Below are positions 16,733 to 26,422 of a stretch of 64,000 nucleotides of DNA, in pieces. The position numbers and the translations under genes were made by a program. Each line of letters opens with the position of its first letter. Position 1 is the first letter of the stretch. Source of the DNA: Ruegeria haliotis (GTDB lineage: Bacteria > Pseudomonadota > Alphaproteobacteria > Rhodobacterales > Rhodobacteraceae); assembly GCF_013377785.1 (NCBI RefSeq), contig NZ_JABXWT010000013.1, forward strand, positions 1 through 64,000. The letters are read 5' to 3'. The notes under the pieces are model-generated. The model had not been told where the DNA came from, searched no databases, and was given only the letters and a program-made list of their open reading frames with translations.

Positions 16733-17628
16733 GCGCGCGCCTGCCGGATCATCGGAATGGAATAAACCACAAGAGCCGCCCAGATCAGCGGGAAGGCAAT
16801 CATGCGTCCGCGATCTATCTGTTCACCAAACACGGTGACGGCGGTAATAAAGATCATTGTCGGCGCGATGTATTGCAGAATACCCATGGTGGACAGCCGC
16901 ACCAGCTTGGCCCCATTGGCATAGATAAGCAGCGGAACGGCCGTAACGATCCCCGCACCTGCCAGCAACATTGTATCTGTCGCAGCCATGCCGAAATGCC
17001 CTGTGCCTTGCACACCCTGCCATGTCACATAAGCCAAGGCAGGGATCAGCAGGATCAGAACCTCAAGCAGAAATCCCTGATTGGGGCCGATCGGAAGCGA
17101 GCGTTTGAAGAAGGCGTAAAACCCCCAACTGAACATCAGGCCCAGCGCGGCCCACGGTAGCCGTCCAGCCTCGAGCACCAGAACCACAACGCCCAGTGCC
17201 GCCAGACCAACCGCCATCAACTGCGTACGGCTCAACGGCTCGCGCAGCAGGATCGCGCCCAGCGCGATGCTGAACAGCGGGTTGATGTAATACCCAAGCG
17301 CGGCATCCAGTGCATTCCCGGTGGTGATCGCCCAGACATAAATCGCCCAGTTCACGGAAATCAGCGCCGCGGTCAAAGCAGCCATGCCGAGCATCTTTGG
17401 GTTCCTGAGCGCTGCCTTCAGATCGCGAGTGCGTCCAAGCGCAACCAACAACAGCCCCGCCACCGGCACCGACCAAATAACGCGATGCGACACGACCTCC
17501 ACTGGCCCCATATGCGCCATGGCTTTCATGTAAAGCGGCAGAAACCCCCACAACACATAGGCGGTTACGGCCAGTGCCAGGCCCTTTGGTGTGTCCACGT
17601 TCTGAGATGGTAGAGGAGTGTCTGCCAC
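16723..17628 (-). CDS. rarD: RarD-type EamA permease
   Basis: A 301-residue inner-membrane protein with ten hydrophobic helices, matching the RarD subfamily of DMT transporters. The N-terminal pattern KGLALAVTAYVLWGFLPLYM with the following SHRVIWSVP is characteristic, as are NWAIYVWAITTGNALDAALG and GYYINPLFSIALGAILLREP. RarD was named from chloramphenicol-sensitivity phenotypes, but its true substrate is unknown. It is transcribed alone and converges on the SGNH hydrolase gene with a 10-base overlap. Confidence 0.87.
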   Translation of the reverse strand: MADTPLPSQNVDTPKGLALAVTAYVLWGFLPLYMKAMAHMGPVEVVSHRVIWSVPVAGLLLVALGRTRDLKAALRNPKMLGMAALTAALISVNWAIYVWAITTGNALDAALGYYINPLFSIALGAILLREPLSRTQLMAVGLAALGVVVLVLEAGRLPWAALGLMFSWGFYAFFKRSLPIGPNQGFLLEVLILLIPALAYVTWQGVQGTGHFGMAATDTMLLAGAGIVTAVPLLIYANGAKLVRLSTMGILQYIAPTMIFITAVTVFGEQIDRGRMIAFPLIWAALVVYSIPMIRQARAQT

Positions 17629-17754
17629 GGTGGGTCTCCGGTTGATACCGGGACACCCATACGGCAGATCGGGGCGGGTTGGAAACTGCGGAAACCGTGA
17701 AGTCTGACATCAAGAAATGTGATACGTTTGACGCAGGCCGTTAGAACCCAAATC

Positions 17755-17780
17755 GGACGGGGCACATTTTCGCCCCGTCC
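17755..17780 (-). terminator. hairpin after the last gene of the N-methyl operon
   Basis: A perfect nine-base stem, GGACGGGGC at 17755-17763 and GCCCCGTCC at 17772-17780, has an eight-base loop. It lies 20 bases beyond the stop of the DMGDH-like gene ending at 17800. The minus-strand tail GATTTGGG is a weak U-tract, but the stem is strong and well placed to end the operon. Confidence 0.6.
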
Positions 17781-17799
17781 CATTCTTTGGAAACGTCGA

Positions 17800-20253
17800 T
17801 CAGACCTTCACCCGTTCGGATTTCGGGTCGTACATCGGCTTGAGAGAGGCTTCGGCTTTGACCTTCACACCACACACGTCGATCTCGTAGGTCGAGGCCA
17901 ACACATCTGCGGCTTTCTCACCCTCGCACGGGACATAGCCCAATCCGACGGCGGCACCCAAGGTGTGGCCATAGTTGCCGGAACTAAGATAGCCAACATA
18001 TTCACCGTCCCGCACTATGGGTTCGTTGTGGAACAACAATGGCTCGGCATCGGTCAGCTTGAACTGCACCAGACGAGACTTGGGGCCGCTTTCCTTGCGC
18101 GCAATTACGGCCTCACGTCCGATGAAATCACAGCCCTTGTCGACCTTGACCGCAAAGCCAAGCCCAGCATCAACCACGTGATCCTCGCAGGTGATGTCAT
18201 GTCCGAAATGGCGGAATCCCTTTTCGATCCGGCAGCTGTCCATCATGTGCATACCGCACAGCTTCAGATCCATGTCCTGACCCGCTGTGTGCAGCGTTTC
18301 GAAAACGTGTCCTGCCATGTCGGACGAGACATAGATTTCCCAACCCAGCTCGCCCACATACGTCACGCGGTGCACCCGGGCCAGGCCCATGCCAATCTCA
18401 ATCTCTTGCGCCGTCCCAAACGGGTTGGTCACGTTTGAGAAGTCAGCTGGCGAGACCTTTTCCAGCAGTACGCGCGCGTTGGGGCCCATCACGGCCAAAA
18501 CACCTTCACCCGCGGTGACATCTGTGATCACCACATTAAAACTACCTGCATGGCGCATCATCCAGGTCTGGTCCGCTAGGCGGGTCGCAGCCGGAGTGAC
18601 GACAAGATAGGCGGTCTCGGTCAGGCGCGTCACCGTCACATCCGCCTCAATCCCGCCGGTACGGTTGAGAAATTGAGTGTAGACGATCTTGCCATTGGGC
18701 ACCGAATAATCGCCGCCACCAATGTAGTTCATGAACGCTTCGGCATCGGGGCCTTCGACACGAATCTTGCCGAACGACGACATGTCATACATACCGACAT
18801 TCTCACGCACCGCACGGTGTTCGGCGGCCGAGTTCTCGAACCAGTTTTGGCGCTTCCAGCTGTACTGATACTCGCGTTCCTGACCTTCATTGGCAAACCA
18901 GTTAGCCCGTTCCCAACCGGCCAACTCGCCCATCACCGCACCATGTTCCAGCAGGTGGTGATGGAACGGAGTCCGACGCACACCGCGTGCGGTGGCCTTT
19001 TGGCGATAAGGGAAATGGTCGGCATAAAGCAGACCCAGCGTTTCCTTGGAGCGTTCAAATAAGTACTGCTTGTTACCTTGGAACGGTTGCATCCGGCTGA
19101 TGTCCACATCGCCCAGATCAAACGGTTTCTCGCCCGTATCCATCCATTCGGCCAGCGCCATTCCCGCGCCGCCTGCAGACTGGATACCGATCGAGTTAAA
19201 GCCTGCGGCAATCCAGACATTGTCCATCTCAGGCGCAAGACCCAGATGGTAGGCGTCGTCAGGCGTGAAGGATTCCGGGCCATTGAAGAAAGTGTGGATG
19301 CCCGCTTCGGCCAGCATCGCCATCCGGTTGCATGCCGCTTCGAGGATCGGTTCGAAATGGTCGAAATCCTCGGGCAGCTGGTCAAATTCGAACGTATCCG
19401 GGATGCCTTCCATCGCCCAAGGCTTGGCATTCGGTTCAAACGCGCCCAGCAGGATTTTGCCTGCATCTTCCTTATAGTAGGCACATTCATCCGGCACGCG
19501 TAGCACCGGCAACTGGGTCAGGCCGTCGATCCCTTCGGTCACGATGTAGAAATGCTCGCACGCATGCAGCGGAACGTTCACGCCCGCCATGCGACCAACT
19601 TCGTGTCCCCACATACCCGCACAGTTCACCACCATGTCACATTCGATGTGGCCCGAGGCACTGCCGTCATCCGCCACCCAGTCTACACCGGTTACTTTGC
19701 GGCCCTGCTTGACGATATCTGCGACCTTGACACGTTCTTTAACGATCCCACCCCGCTGCCGTGCGCCTTTGGCCAAAGCCAGCGCAATGTTGGCTGGATC
19801 CCCCTGCCCGTCCAGCGGCAGGTAAACCGCACCTTTGACATCTTCCAGGTTCAGATGGGGGTAAAGCTCGCCAACACGTTCGTTCGAAATCTCCTCGACC
19901 TCAACGCCAAAGGCGCGGGCCATGGCGGCCTGGCGATAAAGCTCTTCTTTGCGCTCTTCCGTTAAAGCAACCGTGATGGACCCGCAGCGCTTGAACCCTG
20001 TGGCCACGCCGGTTTCTTCTTCCAGTGCACCGTACAATTCCTGGCTGTATTTCGCCAGTTTGGTCATGTTCGCGGTCGCACGCAGCTGCGCGATCAGACC
20101 CGCCGCATGCCAGGTTGTTCCACTGGTCAGTTGCTTGCGTTCCAGCAGCACAACATCTGTCCAACCCTTTTTGGTCAGATGATAGGCGACCGAGCATCCG
20201 ATCACGCCGCCGCCGATAATGACCACACGGGCCTTGGTGGGAAGATCAACCAT
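17800..20253 (-). CDS. dimethylglycine/sarcosine dehydrogenase-like flavoprotein (copy 1)
   Basis: An 817-residue two-part enzyme. The N-terminal DAO domain has the FAD site VVIIGGGVIGCSVAYHL and the TTWHAAG motif, in which His49 is the expected covalent FAD attachment residue. The C-terminal half is a GcvT/aminomethyltransferase domain, which in DMGDH and SARDH binds tetrahydrofolate and captures the one-carbon unit as methylene-THF. The usual substrates are dimethylglycine, sarcosine or other N-methyl amines; which one applies here is unclear. It is the last gene of the operon, 89 bases after the GlxA regulator, so an extra promoter may lie in that gap. A second paralogue of almost equal length sits upstream in the same operon. 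Confidence 0.82.
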   Translation of the reverse strand: MVDLPTKARVVIIGGGVIGCSVAYHLTKKGWTDVVLLERKQLTSGTTWHAAGLIAQLRATANMTKLAKYSQELYGALEEETGVATGFKRCGSITVALTEERKEELYRQAAMARAFGVEVEEISNERVGELYPHLNLEDVKGAVYLPLDGQGDPANIALALAKGARQRGGIVKERVKVADIVKQGRKVTGVDWVADDGSASGHIECDMVVNCAGMWGHEVGRMAGVNVPLHACEHFYIVTEGIDGLTQLPVLRVPDECAYYKEDAGKILLGAFEPNAKPWAMEGIPDTFEFDQLPEDFDHFEPILEAACNRMAMLAEAGIHTFFNGPESFTPDDAYHLGLAPEMDNVWIAAGFNSIGIQSAGGAGMALAEWMDTGEKPFDLGDVDISRMQPFQGNKQYLFERSKETLGLLYADHFPYRQKATARGVRRTPFHHHLLEHGAVMGELAGWERANWFANEGQEREYQYSWKRQNWFENSAAEHRAVRENVGMYDMSSFGKIRVEGPDAEAFMNYIGGGDYSVPNGKIVYTQFLNRTGGIEADVTVTRLTETAYLVVTPAATRLADQTWMMRHAGSFNVVITDVTAGEGVLAVMGPNARVLLEKVSPADFSNVTNPFGTAQEIEIGMGLARVHRVTYVGELGWEIYVSSDMAGHVFETLHTAGQDMDLKLCGMHMMDSCRIEKGFRHFGHDITCEDHVVDAGLGFAVKVDKGCDFIGREAVIARKESGPKSRLVQFKLTDAEPLLFHNEPIVRDGEYVGYLSSGNYGHTLGAAVGLGYVPCEGEKAADVLASTYEIDVCGVKVKAEASLKPMYDPKSERVKV

Positions 20254-20342
20254 CCTGATGTCTCCGCTTTGTCAGGTTTCCCCCTGAGTGACACGGAAGA
20301 TCGACAAAAAACCCACCAAAAACGTCAGCGCATCCGCAAAAA

Positions 20343-21326
20343 TCATCTTTGTGAGGCTTGTCTCTTTTCCCGTCTCATCACAAACGGCGTGACGCCAAAG
20401 AAACTTTTATAGACCGACGAAAACCCGTTGGGAAAGCCACAGGCCAACCCGATTTCCCGAACGCTCATCGTGGTATTCAGCAACAGATTGTTGGCCTTGG
20501 CCAGCCGCATTTCGCGGTAGAACCCATTCGGGGTCGTTCCAAAACAGGATTTGAACTTGCGCTCCAAGGATCGGTTCGACAGGTGCAGCGCTTCGACGAT
20601 CTGATGAATTGGCATTGGGTCTTCGATATTCGCCTGCATCAGCTTGATGCACTGATCCAGCTTTTTATCCCCCGTGGCCGTTGTTTTCGCCCCCGAAAAA
20701 GGCTGCATGGATGAGAAGTCCCGAATATTCTCGTGCAGCAAGATATCGGCAACCGTCATCCGTGTTGGCCCCGAGATATGCCGTCCAATTACTGCCAGGG
20801 CGATATCGGTCGTCGCGCCCATGCCTGCGCAGGTCACAACGGCCCCATGTTCGGTCGCAATCGACAGTTTGGCTTCGAACCGCGCACCGCGTTCACGTAG
20901 GAAAGACGCATTTTCCCAATGTGTTGCCAGATCATCAGTGCCCTGTTCGTCTATGTATCGGCTGGCGGCTTCAGCCAGTAAAAAGACCTGCGCCCCGCGA
21001 TAGGTGTAATCAGACACGATCCGCCCCAGCGACAGGTCTGGCTGATCGGGATCCGAGTTGCCGATGACGAACAGATAGTCGGCCTTGGGCTGTGACTGGA
21101 CACGTTCGGTCGAGACGATGGCATCGCTACTGCTGACCACCGCACCACCGCGCAAGGATCGGTACGTGTAGGTGAACGGAGGAGTGGGGCAAACCCGGTT
21201 GGCCACGCGCAAAACATCTACCAGAGAGGCCAATTCCAACAGCACAAATCCCGGTGCGACCAGAATATCGAAATGCCAGACAACATTGCCGTTCTCAGGC
21301 CCCGAGATGTGCGTTTTAGGATCCAT
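20343..21326 (-). CDS. GlxA-family AraC-type transcriptional regulator
   Basis: A 327-residue regulator with an N-terminal DJ-1/PfpI-like domain (FDILVAPGFVLLELASLVDV through about residue 200) and a C-terminal double helix-turn-helix AraC domain (IHQIVEALHLSNRSLERKFK, then MSVREIGLACGFPNGFSSVY). This architecture is shared by GbdR, SouR and CdhR, which activate glycine betaine, sarcosine and carnitine catabolism in Pseudomonas. Location between the methyltransferase gene and a DMGDH-like gene supports a similar ligand. It follows the S-methyltransferase gene by 9 bases, so it is within the operon that it presumably controls. Confidence 0.85.
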   Translation of the reverse strand: MDPKTHISGPENGNVVWHFDILVAPGFVLLELASLVDVLRVANRVCPTPPFTYTYRSLRGGAVVSSSDAIVSTERVQSQPKADYLFVIGNSDPDQPDLSLGRIVSDYTYRGAQVFLLAEAASRYIDEQGTDDLATHWENASFLRERGARFEAKLSIATEHGAVVTCAGMGATTDIALAVIGRHISGPTRMTVADILLHENIRDFSSMQPFSGAKTTATGDKKLDQCIKLMQANIEDPMPIHQIVEALHLSNRSLERKFKSCFGTTPNGFYREMRLAKANNLLLNTTMSVREIGLACGFPNGFSSVYKSFFGVTPFVMRREKRQASQR

Positions 21327-21335
21327 GGTGTCGCC

Positions 21336-22229
21336 TCAAACGATCCGATGCCCGGCAGATCGAAGCTTCTGAGCCAGAACTTCGATATGATCGGGACCGA
21401 TTTCACAGCATCCGCCAACTATCGTTGCGCCCTGGGCTACCCAGCTCATGGCGTGCTCTGCGTAGGCATTCGGGCCAAGATCCTGGCGCTGTTCGAGGCT
21501 ATCGACAGTTGGCGCATCTTCAAGAAACCCATCGGAGATATGCGTGAAGCCGTTCGCATAGGCGCCATAAGGCAAGCCCATCCCGGCAAGGATTTCCAGT
21601 GCGGCCGGTACCGCCTCGGGCCTTGAGCAGTTGATCAGCAGCGCATCCGGCGTAAACTGCGCAACAAGAGGCGCGATGTCTCCCAACGCTTCGCCAGAAC
21701 GCAAACGCGCGCCATCGTCTTCCATCACCGACAGGGCCAGCCAAACCGGCTTTCTGCAATTGGCAGTCCCGCGCAATGTGCCTTCGGCCTCACGAAGTGA
21801 GCACACTGTTTCGATCAGAAACAGATCCACCTGATCCCCCATCAGGCCAACCAATTCAGCGAATTTTGCAGCGGCATCTAAGGGGTCAGGGTTTAAATCC
21901 GGCCGGTAGGACGCAAGCAAAGGCCCGAGCGAACCGGCGATGCGTCCCTGAGTGCCCCGCCGTGCAATCTGGGCCTGCGACAGGGCCGTGTCGATTAGTT
22001 TATCCAGTTGATCTTCGATACCTTCACGCACAAGCCGCGAGCGATGCACAGCGTAGGTATTTGTTGTGGCAACCGATGCACCGCGGCGGAAGTACTCGGC
22101 ATGTACCTTACCGACCAATTCGGGATGGTCAATCATCACCCGCGTTGACCACAGCGGCGTGGGGCTGTCCCCACTTCGCTTGACCAACTCCTGCCCGACC
22201 GCACCATCCAAAAGAGTAATATCTGTCAT
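21336..22229 (-). CDS. zinc-dependent homocysteine S-methyltransferase (BHMT-like)
   Basis: A 297-residue TIM-barrel methyltransferase. The three zinc cysteines of the family are all present: one in LINCSRPEAV (near residue 200) and the pair in VGGCCEIGPDHIEVLA (near residues 273-274). The N-terminus ITLLDGAVGQEL is also typical. In this operon of N-demethylating enzymes the likely reaction is methyl transfer from betaine or a related onium donor to homocysteine, giving methionine and dimethylglycine. S-methylmethionine is an alternative donor. Its start overlaps the stop of the upstream MDR gene as ATGA. Confidence 0.83.
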   Translation of the reverse strand: MTDITLLDGAVGQELVKRSGDSPTPLWSTRVMIDHPELVGKVHAEYFRRGASVATTNTYAVHRSRLVREGIEDQLDKLIDTALSQAQIARRGTQGRIAGSLGPLLASYRPDLNPDPLDAAAKFAELVGLMGDQVDLFLIETVCSLREAEGTLRGTANCRKPVWLALSVMEDDGARLRSGEALGDIAPLVAQFTPDALLINCSRPEAVPAALEILAGMGLPYGAYANGFTHISDGFLEDAPTVDSLEQRQDLGPNAYAEHAMSWVAQGATIVGGCCEIGPDHIEVLAQKLRSAGHRIV

Positions 22230-23293
22230 ATCTCCAACACCTCAGGGATCAGGACAAGCTTTCCCGCGAACGCCTTGGACTGAAAGTCCTCTTGCGCTGC
22301 GGTGATTTCGTGCAGGGGATAAGTACGTGAAACCAGTGGTTTGATCCGCCCCTCGTTCATCAAAGCGGCAAGCCTGCCGAAGACCTCGGGTGATTGATGA
22401 GTACAGCCGTGAATGGTGATGTCGCGGAGATAGATATCGCGCAAATCTGCCTCGACGATCGGGCCCGCGATGGCGCCCGACACGGCGTAGTGCCCGCCCG
22501 GTTTCAGGGCCAGGATAAGATTGGGCCATGCTGGGCCACCGACCACGTCTATCACGACATCGAACATGTCCGCTGGCAGTTCCGCATCGCGTTCAAAGGT
22601 CTCGACCGCGCCTTGTGATTTGACCACCTCGGCCTTGGCCGCGCCGCTTACGCCCCAGACCGACGCACCACGCAGGCTGGCCAGTTGCACCGCCGCTAAT
22701 CCGACACCGCCAGATGCACCAGTCACCAAAACCTTATGCCCGGCTGCAACACCTGCGCGGGTCAGAAGGTTTTCGGCCGTACCAAATGCACAGGGAATGG
22801 CGGCAATCTCGATATCTGACAGTGGAGAGGATGAGACATCGTAAAGGTCATCCGCCTCGACCAGGCAATATTGCGCGAATGCCCCATCTATTTCCGATCC
22901 CAACGCTATAAACCCCTGAGGGTTACCCGGACGCGGGCGCGGTAGGTTGATCGGGCACGTCACACGCTGCCCCGGCTCGAACCCGGCGCTTAACCCAACA
23001 ACTTCGACGATGCCACACAGATCGCCACCCTGAATACGGGGGAATTGCAAAGAGCCACCCCAACCGCCTGCTTCAACCTTCTGATCCACCGCATCGGTGG
23101 CCCCGGTCACATCCGGTGAATACCAACCCACCCGCGTGTTGATGTCCGTGTTGTTCACCCCCGCTGCCGCGACGCGGACCAGTACCTGTCCGGGGCCAGG
23201 GTTGGGAACGGCAATATCCTCGCGCCATTCCAGCGCTTCCGGACCGCCGTGACGCGTAAGATATACACCGGACATGGTTTTGGGTGTCGCCAT
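22226..23293 (-). CDS. zinc-independent MDR-family oxidoreductase
   Basis: A 355-residue medium-chain dehydrogenase/reductase. The N-terminal GroES-like domain (PGPGQVLVRVAAAGVNNTDI) is followed by a Rossmann domain with HKVLVTGASGGVGLAAVQLA. The catalytic-zinc ligands of true alcohol dehydrogenases are not evident, so it is closer to quinone or enoyl reductases acting with NADPH. Its role in N-methyl catabolism is not obvious; reducing a reactive intermediate is possible. ATG 23293 overlaps the stop of the small cupin gene as TGATG, and the 3' end overlaps the S-methyltransferase start. Confidence 0.82.
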   Translation of the reverse strand: MATPKTMSGVYLTRHGGPEALEWREDIAVPNPGPGQVLVRVAAAGVNNTDINTRVGWYSPDVTGATDAVDQKVEAGGWGGSLQFPRIQGGDLCGIVEVVGLSAGFEPGQRVTCPINLPRPRPGNPQGFIALGSEIDGAFAQYCLVEADDLYDVSSSPLSDIEIAAIPCAFGTAENLLTRAGVAAGHKVLVTGASGGVGLAAVQLASLRGASVWGVSGAAKAEVVKSQGAVETFERDAELPADMFDVVIDVVGGPAWPNLILALKPGGHYAVSGAIAGPIVEADLRDIYLRDITIHGCTHQSPEVFGRLAALMNEGRIKPLVSRTYPLHEITAAQEDFQSKAFAGKLVLIPEVLEI

Positions 23294-23553
23294 CACTCAG
23301 ATATCATCGTCAAGATGGGACGGTGCCAGTTTCCGTCGACGAAGAGCCCCATATCACCTTCCAGACACCTGACGGGCTCGGATTGGGGGGCGTGGCGATG
23401 AAGGCCAAACGCAAAGCTGGCCTTCAGATTATCTTCCATGAGTGTGTAGGCGCCGTCCGTGCCCTGACCGGAAACCGCAACCAAGGTTTGATCATTTTCC
23501 CAGTCATGATTGGGACCCTCACCGGGTCCCAATTTGACGTCTCGCTTGCTCAT
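23293..23553 (-). CDS. truncated cupin-like protein
   Basis: An 86-residue product that ends after the first cupin motif. FGLHRHAPQSEPVRCLEG fits the motif-1 pattern G-HxH-x4-E-x6-G, with two His and one Glu as metal ligands, but motif 2 (PxG...H...N) is absent because a stop occurs after GNWHRPILTMISE. ATG 23553 follows GGAGATC and lies 18 bases beyond the upstream DMGDH-like gene; its stop overlaps the MDR start. The gene therefore remains in a translationally coupled place although the fold looks incomplete. It may be a deletion remnant or a small protein that dimerises to complete a barrel. Confidence 0.6.
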   Translation of the reverse strand: MSKRDVKLGPGEGPNHDWENDQTLVAVSGQGTDGAYTLMEDNLKASFAFGLHRHAPQSEPVRCLEGDMGLFVDGNWHRPILTMISE

Positions 23554-23571
23554 GGTGATCTCCAGTGGTGA

Positions 23572-26022
23572 TCAGGCGCGCAGCCGCTCGTTTTCAGGAT
23601 CCCAGAGCGGTTGATCTTCCTGTACCACAGCGCGGCATTTCTGACCGTAGATTTCGACCTCCAGCTCAGTGCCCGGGTTTGCAAGATCTGCTTTGATCAT
23701 GCCCAGCGCGATGGACTTGCCAACACGGTAGCCCCAAGCACCGGACGTGGTTTCGCCAACGATCTCTCCATTTTGCCAGATGCAGGACATGTAAGGCGCA
23801 TCGCAATCACCTGCGTCCACAGTCAGAGTCACAAAGGCCTTTTTCACACCTTGCTGCTTTTCATTCATGATTGCAGCTTTGCCCGGGAAATCCTGCGGTT
23901 TGTCGAGCTTGACGAACCGTTCCAACCCACCTTCGAGCAGCGAGTAGTCGGTCGACAGGTCACCTTTCCACGCGCGATAACCCTTTTCGATGCGCAAGGA
24001 ATTCAAGGCGTACATCCCGAACGGCTTGGCACCGGCACTGGTGATCGCATCATAGATCGCGGGCATGTGCTCGTTCAGCGCGTGAACTTCCCAACCCAGC
24101 TCTCCAGCGAACGAAACGCGGATCAGATAGGCAGGCTGACCGGCAACGGTGGCCGTTTGGTGGGTCAACCAACCCGGGCTCAGGTCTGCATCGGTCAGCC
24201 CCGACAGGATGTCTCGTGAATTTGGGCCGGTGACGATCAGAGTATCGCGTGTGGTGGTGACATCCTCGACCGACACGTTGGAGGGCATCGCGTTCCGCAG
24301 GAGATCGCGGTCGTGCCATTGCGCGGTCGCTGCCGTGATCATCATGAATTCATCCTCGCCCAGCCGGACACAGGACATTTCCGTCAGAATGCGACCGCGA
24401 TCATCGGAGACGTAGATCAGGTTTATCCGCCCAACTTTGGGCAATCCGCCGGCTGCGAGGCCACGCAGCGCCTCAGCGGCACCTTCTCCCTTGACCATGA
24501 AGCGCGAGAAGCCTGGCAAATCCAACACGCCACAATGGTCTCGCACAGCCTCGCATTCTTCTTTGATCCGTTGCTCCCACGGGCCGGAGCGGCCCCAAGT
24601 ATGAGTTGCCTCAAGCGACGTGTCATCGCCGGGCTGCGCGAACCAGTTGGCACGCTCCCATCCATTATAGGCGCCCATGACACCGCCCAGCGCTTTGACC
24701 TTGTCGTGAACGGGCGACAGCTTTTTGTCCCGCGCGGCGGGCCATTCGTGATGGGGGTAGTGCATGGCGTATTCGTTGCCATAGACCTCCATGCCCTTTT
24801 GGTTGCAGTAGTCCTGATCGGTGTAATCGGTATAGCGGCGCGGATCGACGGCCCACATGTCCCACTCGGTCGCGCCATCGACGATCCATTCGGCCAGCAC
24901 TTTGCCCGCGCCGCCACCCTGAGCAATGCCAAAGGTGAAAGTGTGCGCCTCGAACGCGTTTTTTACGCCTGGCATCGGGCCGATAAGCGGCAGTCCATCC
25001 GGCGCATATGGAATCGGACCGTTGATCACGCGCCCGACACCTGATGTGGCCATCAACGGCACGCGCTCCATCGCGTCAGTGACGATATCCTCGATCCGGT
25101 CAAGATCGTCGTTCCACAGCTGGAACGAGAAATCCTCGGGCATCGGATCATCCTCGGTCATCCAGTGGCCCTTGCAGTTGGGTTCATACGGGCCGAGGTT
25201 GAAGCCATTCTTTTCCTGCCGCAGGTAGTACGAGATATCCACATCGCGCAGCAGCGGCAGCTTTTTGCCGCCGTTTTCCTTCGACCATGCCTCGACCTCG
25301 GGCACTTCGTCGGTCAGCAGATACTGATGGCTCATGACCATCGCCGGAACAGTACGGCCGCCGAAGGGTTTGAACCATTCACCCACACGCTGCGCGTAGT
25401 AGCCAGCCGCGTTTACAACGTAATCACAGGTGATATCGCCTTTGTCCGTGTGGACGGTCCAGGTTCCGTCGTCATGCTGTGTCACTCCGGTCGCCGGGCA
25501 AAAGCGGATGATTTTCTGCCCCATGTCCCGCGCGCCCTTGGCCAGCGCTTGCGTCAACTGCGCCGGGTCAATGTCGCCATCGGTCGGGTCATAAAGAACG
25601 CCGTCGAGATCATGGGTTTCAAGGAACGGATAACGCTCCTTCGCCTCTTCCGGTGTCCACATCTCCATCGGGATGCCCTGATAGCGGCCCATCGCCATGG
25701 CATGTTCGAATTCCTGCATCCGCTCTTTGCTGTGCGCCAGACGGATGGACCCCGAAACGTGGTAGTTCATCGGGTAATCGACCTCTTCACCCAATCGCGA
25801 ATACAGCTCGGTTGAATAGCGCTGCATGTTCATGATTGCCCACGAATTCGAGAAGGTGGGCACGTTCCCCGCAGCGTGCCATGTCGAACCTGCGGTCAGT
25901 TCGTTCTTTTCGAGCAACACACAATCGGTCCAGCCCTTCTTGGCCAGATGGTACAGCGAGGAAGCTCCCACCACGCCGCCACCGATAACAACCACGCGGG
26001 CTTTTGTCGGAAAATCACTCAT
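23572..26022 (-). CDS. dimethylglycine/sarcosine dehydrogenase-like flavoprotein (copy 2)
   Basis: An 816-residue DAO plus GcvT fusion like the copy ending at 17800. The FAD site is VVVIGGGVVGASSLYHLAKK, and the covalent-FAD motif GSTWHAAG places its histidine at residue 49, the same position as in the paralogue. The C-terminal half has the GcvT motifs IRVSFAGELGWEVHALNEH and LNSLRIEKGYRAWKGDLS. The central regions differ strongly from the other copy, which suggests different substrates or successive demethylations, such as dimethylglycine to sarcosine to glycine. It follows the GFA gene by 15 bases. Confidence 0.82.
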   Translation of the reverse strand: MSDFPTKARVVVIGGGVVGASSLYHLAKKGWTDCVLLEKNELTAGSTWHAAGNVPTFSNSWAIMNMQRYSTELYSRLGEEVDYPMNYHVSGSIRLAHSKERMQEFEHAMAMGRYQGIPMEMWTPEEAKERYPFLETHDLDGVLYDPTDGDIDPAQLTQALAKGARDMGQKIIRFCPATGVTQHDDGTWTVHTDKGDITCDYVVNAAGYYAQRVGEWFKPFGGRTVPAMVMSHQYLLTDEVPEVEAWSKENGGKKLPLLRDVDISYYLRQEKNGFNLGPYEPNCKGHWMTEDDPMPEDFSFQLWNDDLDRIEDIVTDAMERVPLMATSGVGRVINGPIPYAPDGLPLIGPMPGVKNAFEAHTFTFGIAQGGGAGKVLAEWIVDGATEWDMWAVDPRRYTDYTDQDYCNQKGMEVYGNEYAMHYPHHEWPAARDKKLSPVHDKVKALGGVMGAYNGWERANWFAQPGDDTSLEATHTWGRSGPWEQRIKEECEAVRDHCGVLDLPGFSRFMVKGEGAAEALRGLAAGGLPKVGRINLIYVSDDRGRILTEMSCVRLGEDEFMMITAATAQWHDRDLLRNAMPSNVSVEDVTTTRDTLIVTGPNSRDILSGLTDADLSPGWLTHQTATVAGQPAYLIRVSFAGELGWEVHALNEHMPAIYDAITSAGAKPFGMYALNSLRIEKGYRAWKGDLSTDYSLLEGGLERFVKLDKPQDFPGKAAIMNEKQQGVKKAFVTLTVDAGDCDAPYMSCIWQNGEIVGETTSGAWGYRVGKSIALGMIKADLANPGTELEVEIYGQKCRAVVQEDQPLWDPENERLRA

Positions 26023-26037
26023 GCATTTAGATCCCTG

Positions 26038-26418
26038 TTACTGTGCCTCTTGGGGCAGGTCGTCCGTGATGTCGTAATAATCGCCCTTGTCCGCGACAAA
26101 GATGTGCCGGGAGAGCATCAGGTTCGTGGGTTCGTCGAGCGGCCCCATTGAAATCGAAATCGTGTCCTCGTCATTGTGCTGCCAGAACAGGAACGATCCA
26201 CATTTGCTGCAAAACCCGCGCCGAGCGATATCCGAGGCGCGAAACCACCCCAGCGTATCGCTGGCCGTAAAGTTCAGGTTGTCCTGGTGGGTCGAGGTTG
26301 ATGCCCAGACATGACCCGATTGCTTGCGACATTGACCGCAATGGCAAGCCGAAGGTGCGGAAAGGTCTCCATCAAGTGTAAAGGCGACCGAACCACAGAG
26401 GCAGGAACCGGTTTGCAT
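26038..26418 (-). CDS. GFA/CENP-V family zinc protein
   Basis: A 126-residue protein with the glutathione-dependent formaldehyde-activating (Gfa/CENP-V) zinc fold. Metal-binding cysteines are seen in GSCLCGSVAF, CHCGQCRKQSG and GFCSKCGSFLFW. Some members are reported to speed S-hydroxymethylglutathione formation, though this is disputed. In an operon of two oxidative N-demethylases a formaldehyde-related role is attractive but inferred. ATG 26418 is chosen because GAGGGTAA lies just upstream and the family N-terminus begins there; it sits four bases after the LysE gene stop. Confidence 0.82.
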   Translation of the reverse strand: MQTGSCLCGSVAFTLDGDLSAPSACHCGQCRKQSGHVWASTSTHQDNLNFTASDTLGWFRASDIARRGFCSKCGSFLFWQHNDEDTISISMGPLDEPTNLMLSRHIFVADKGDYYDITDDLPQEAQ

Positions 26419-26422
26419 TTGA

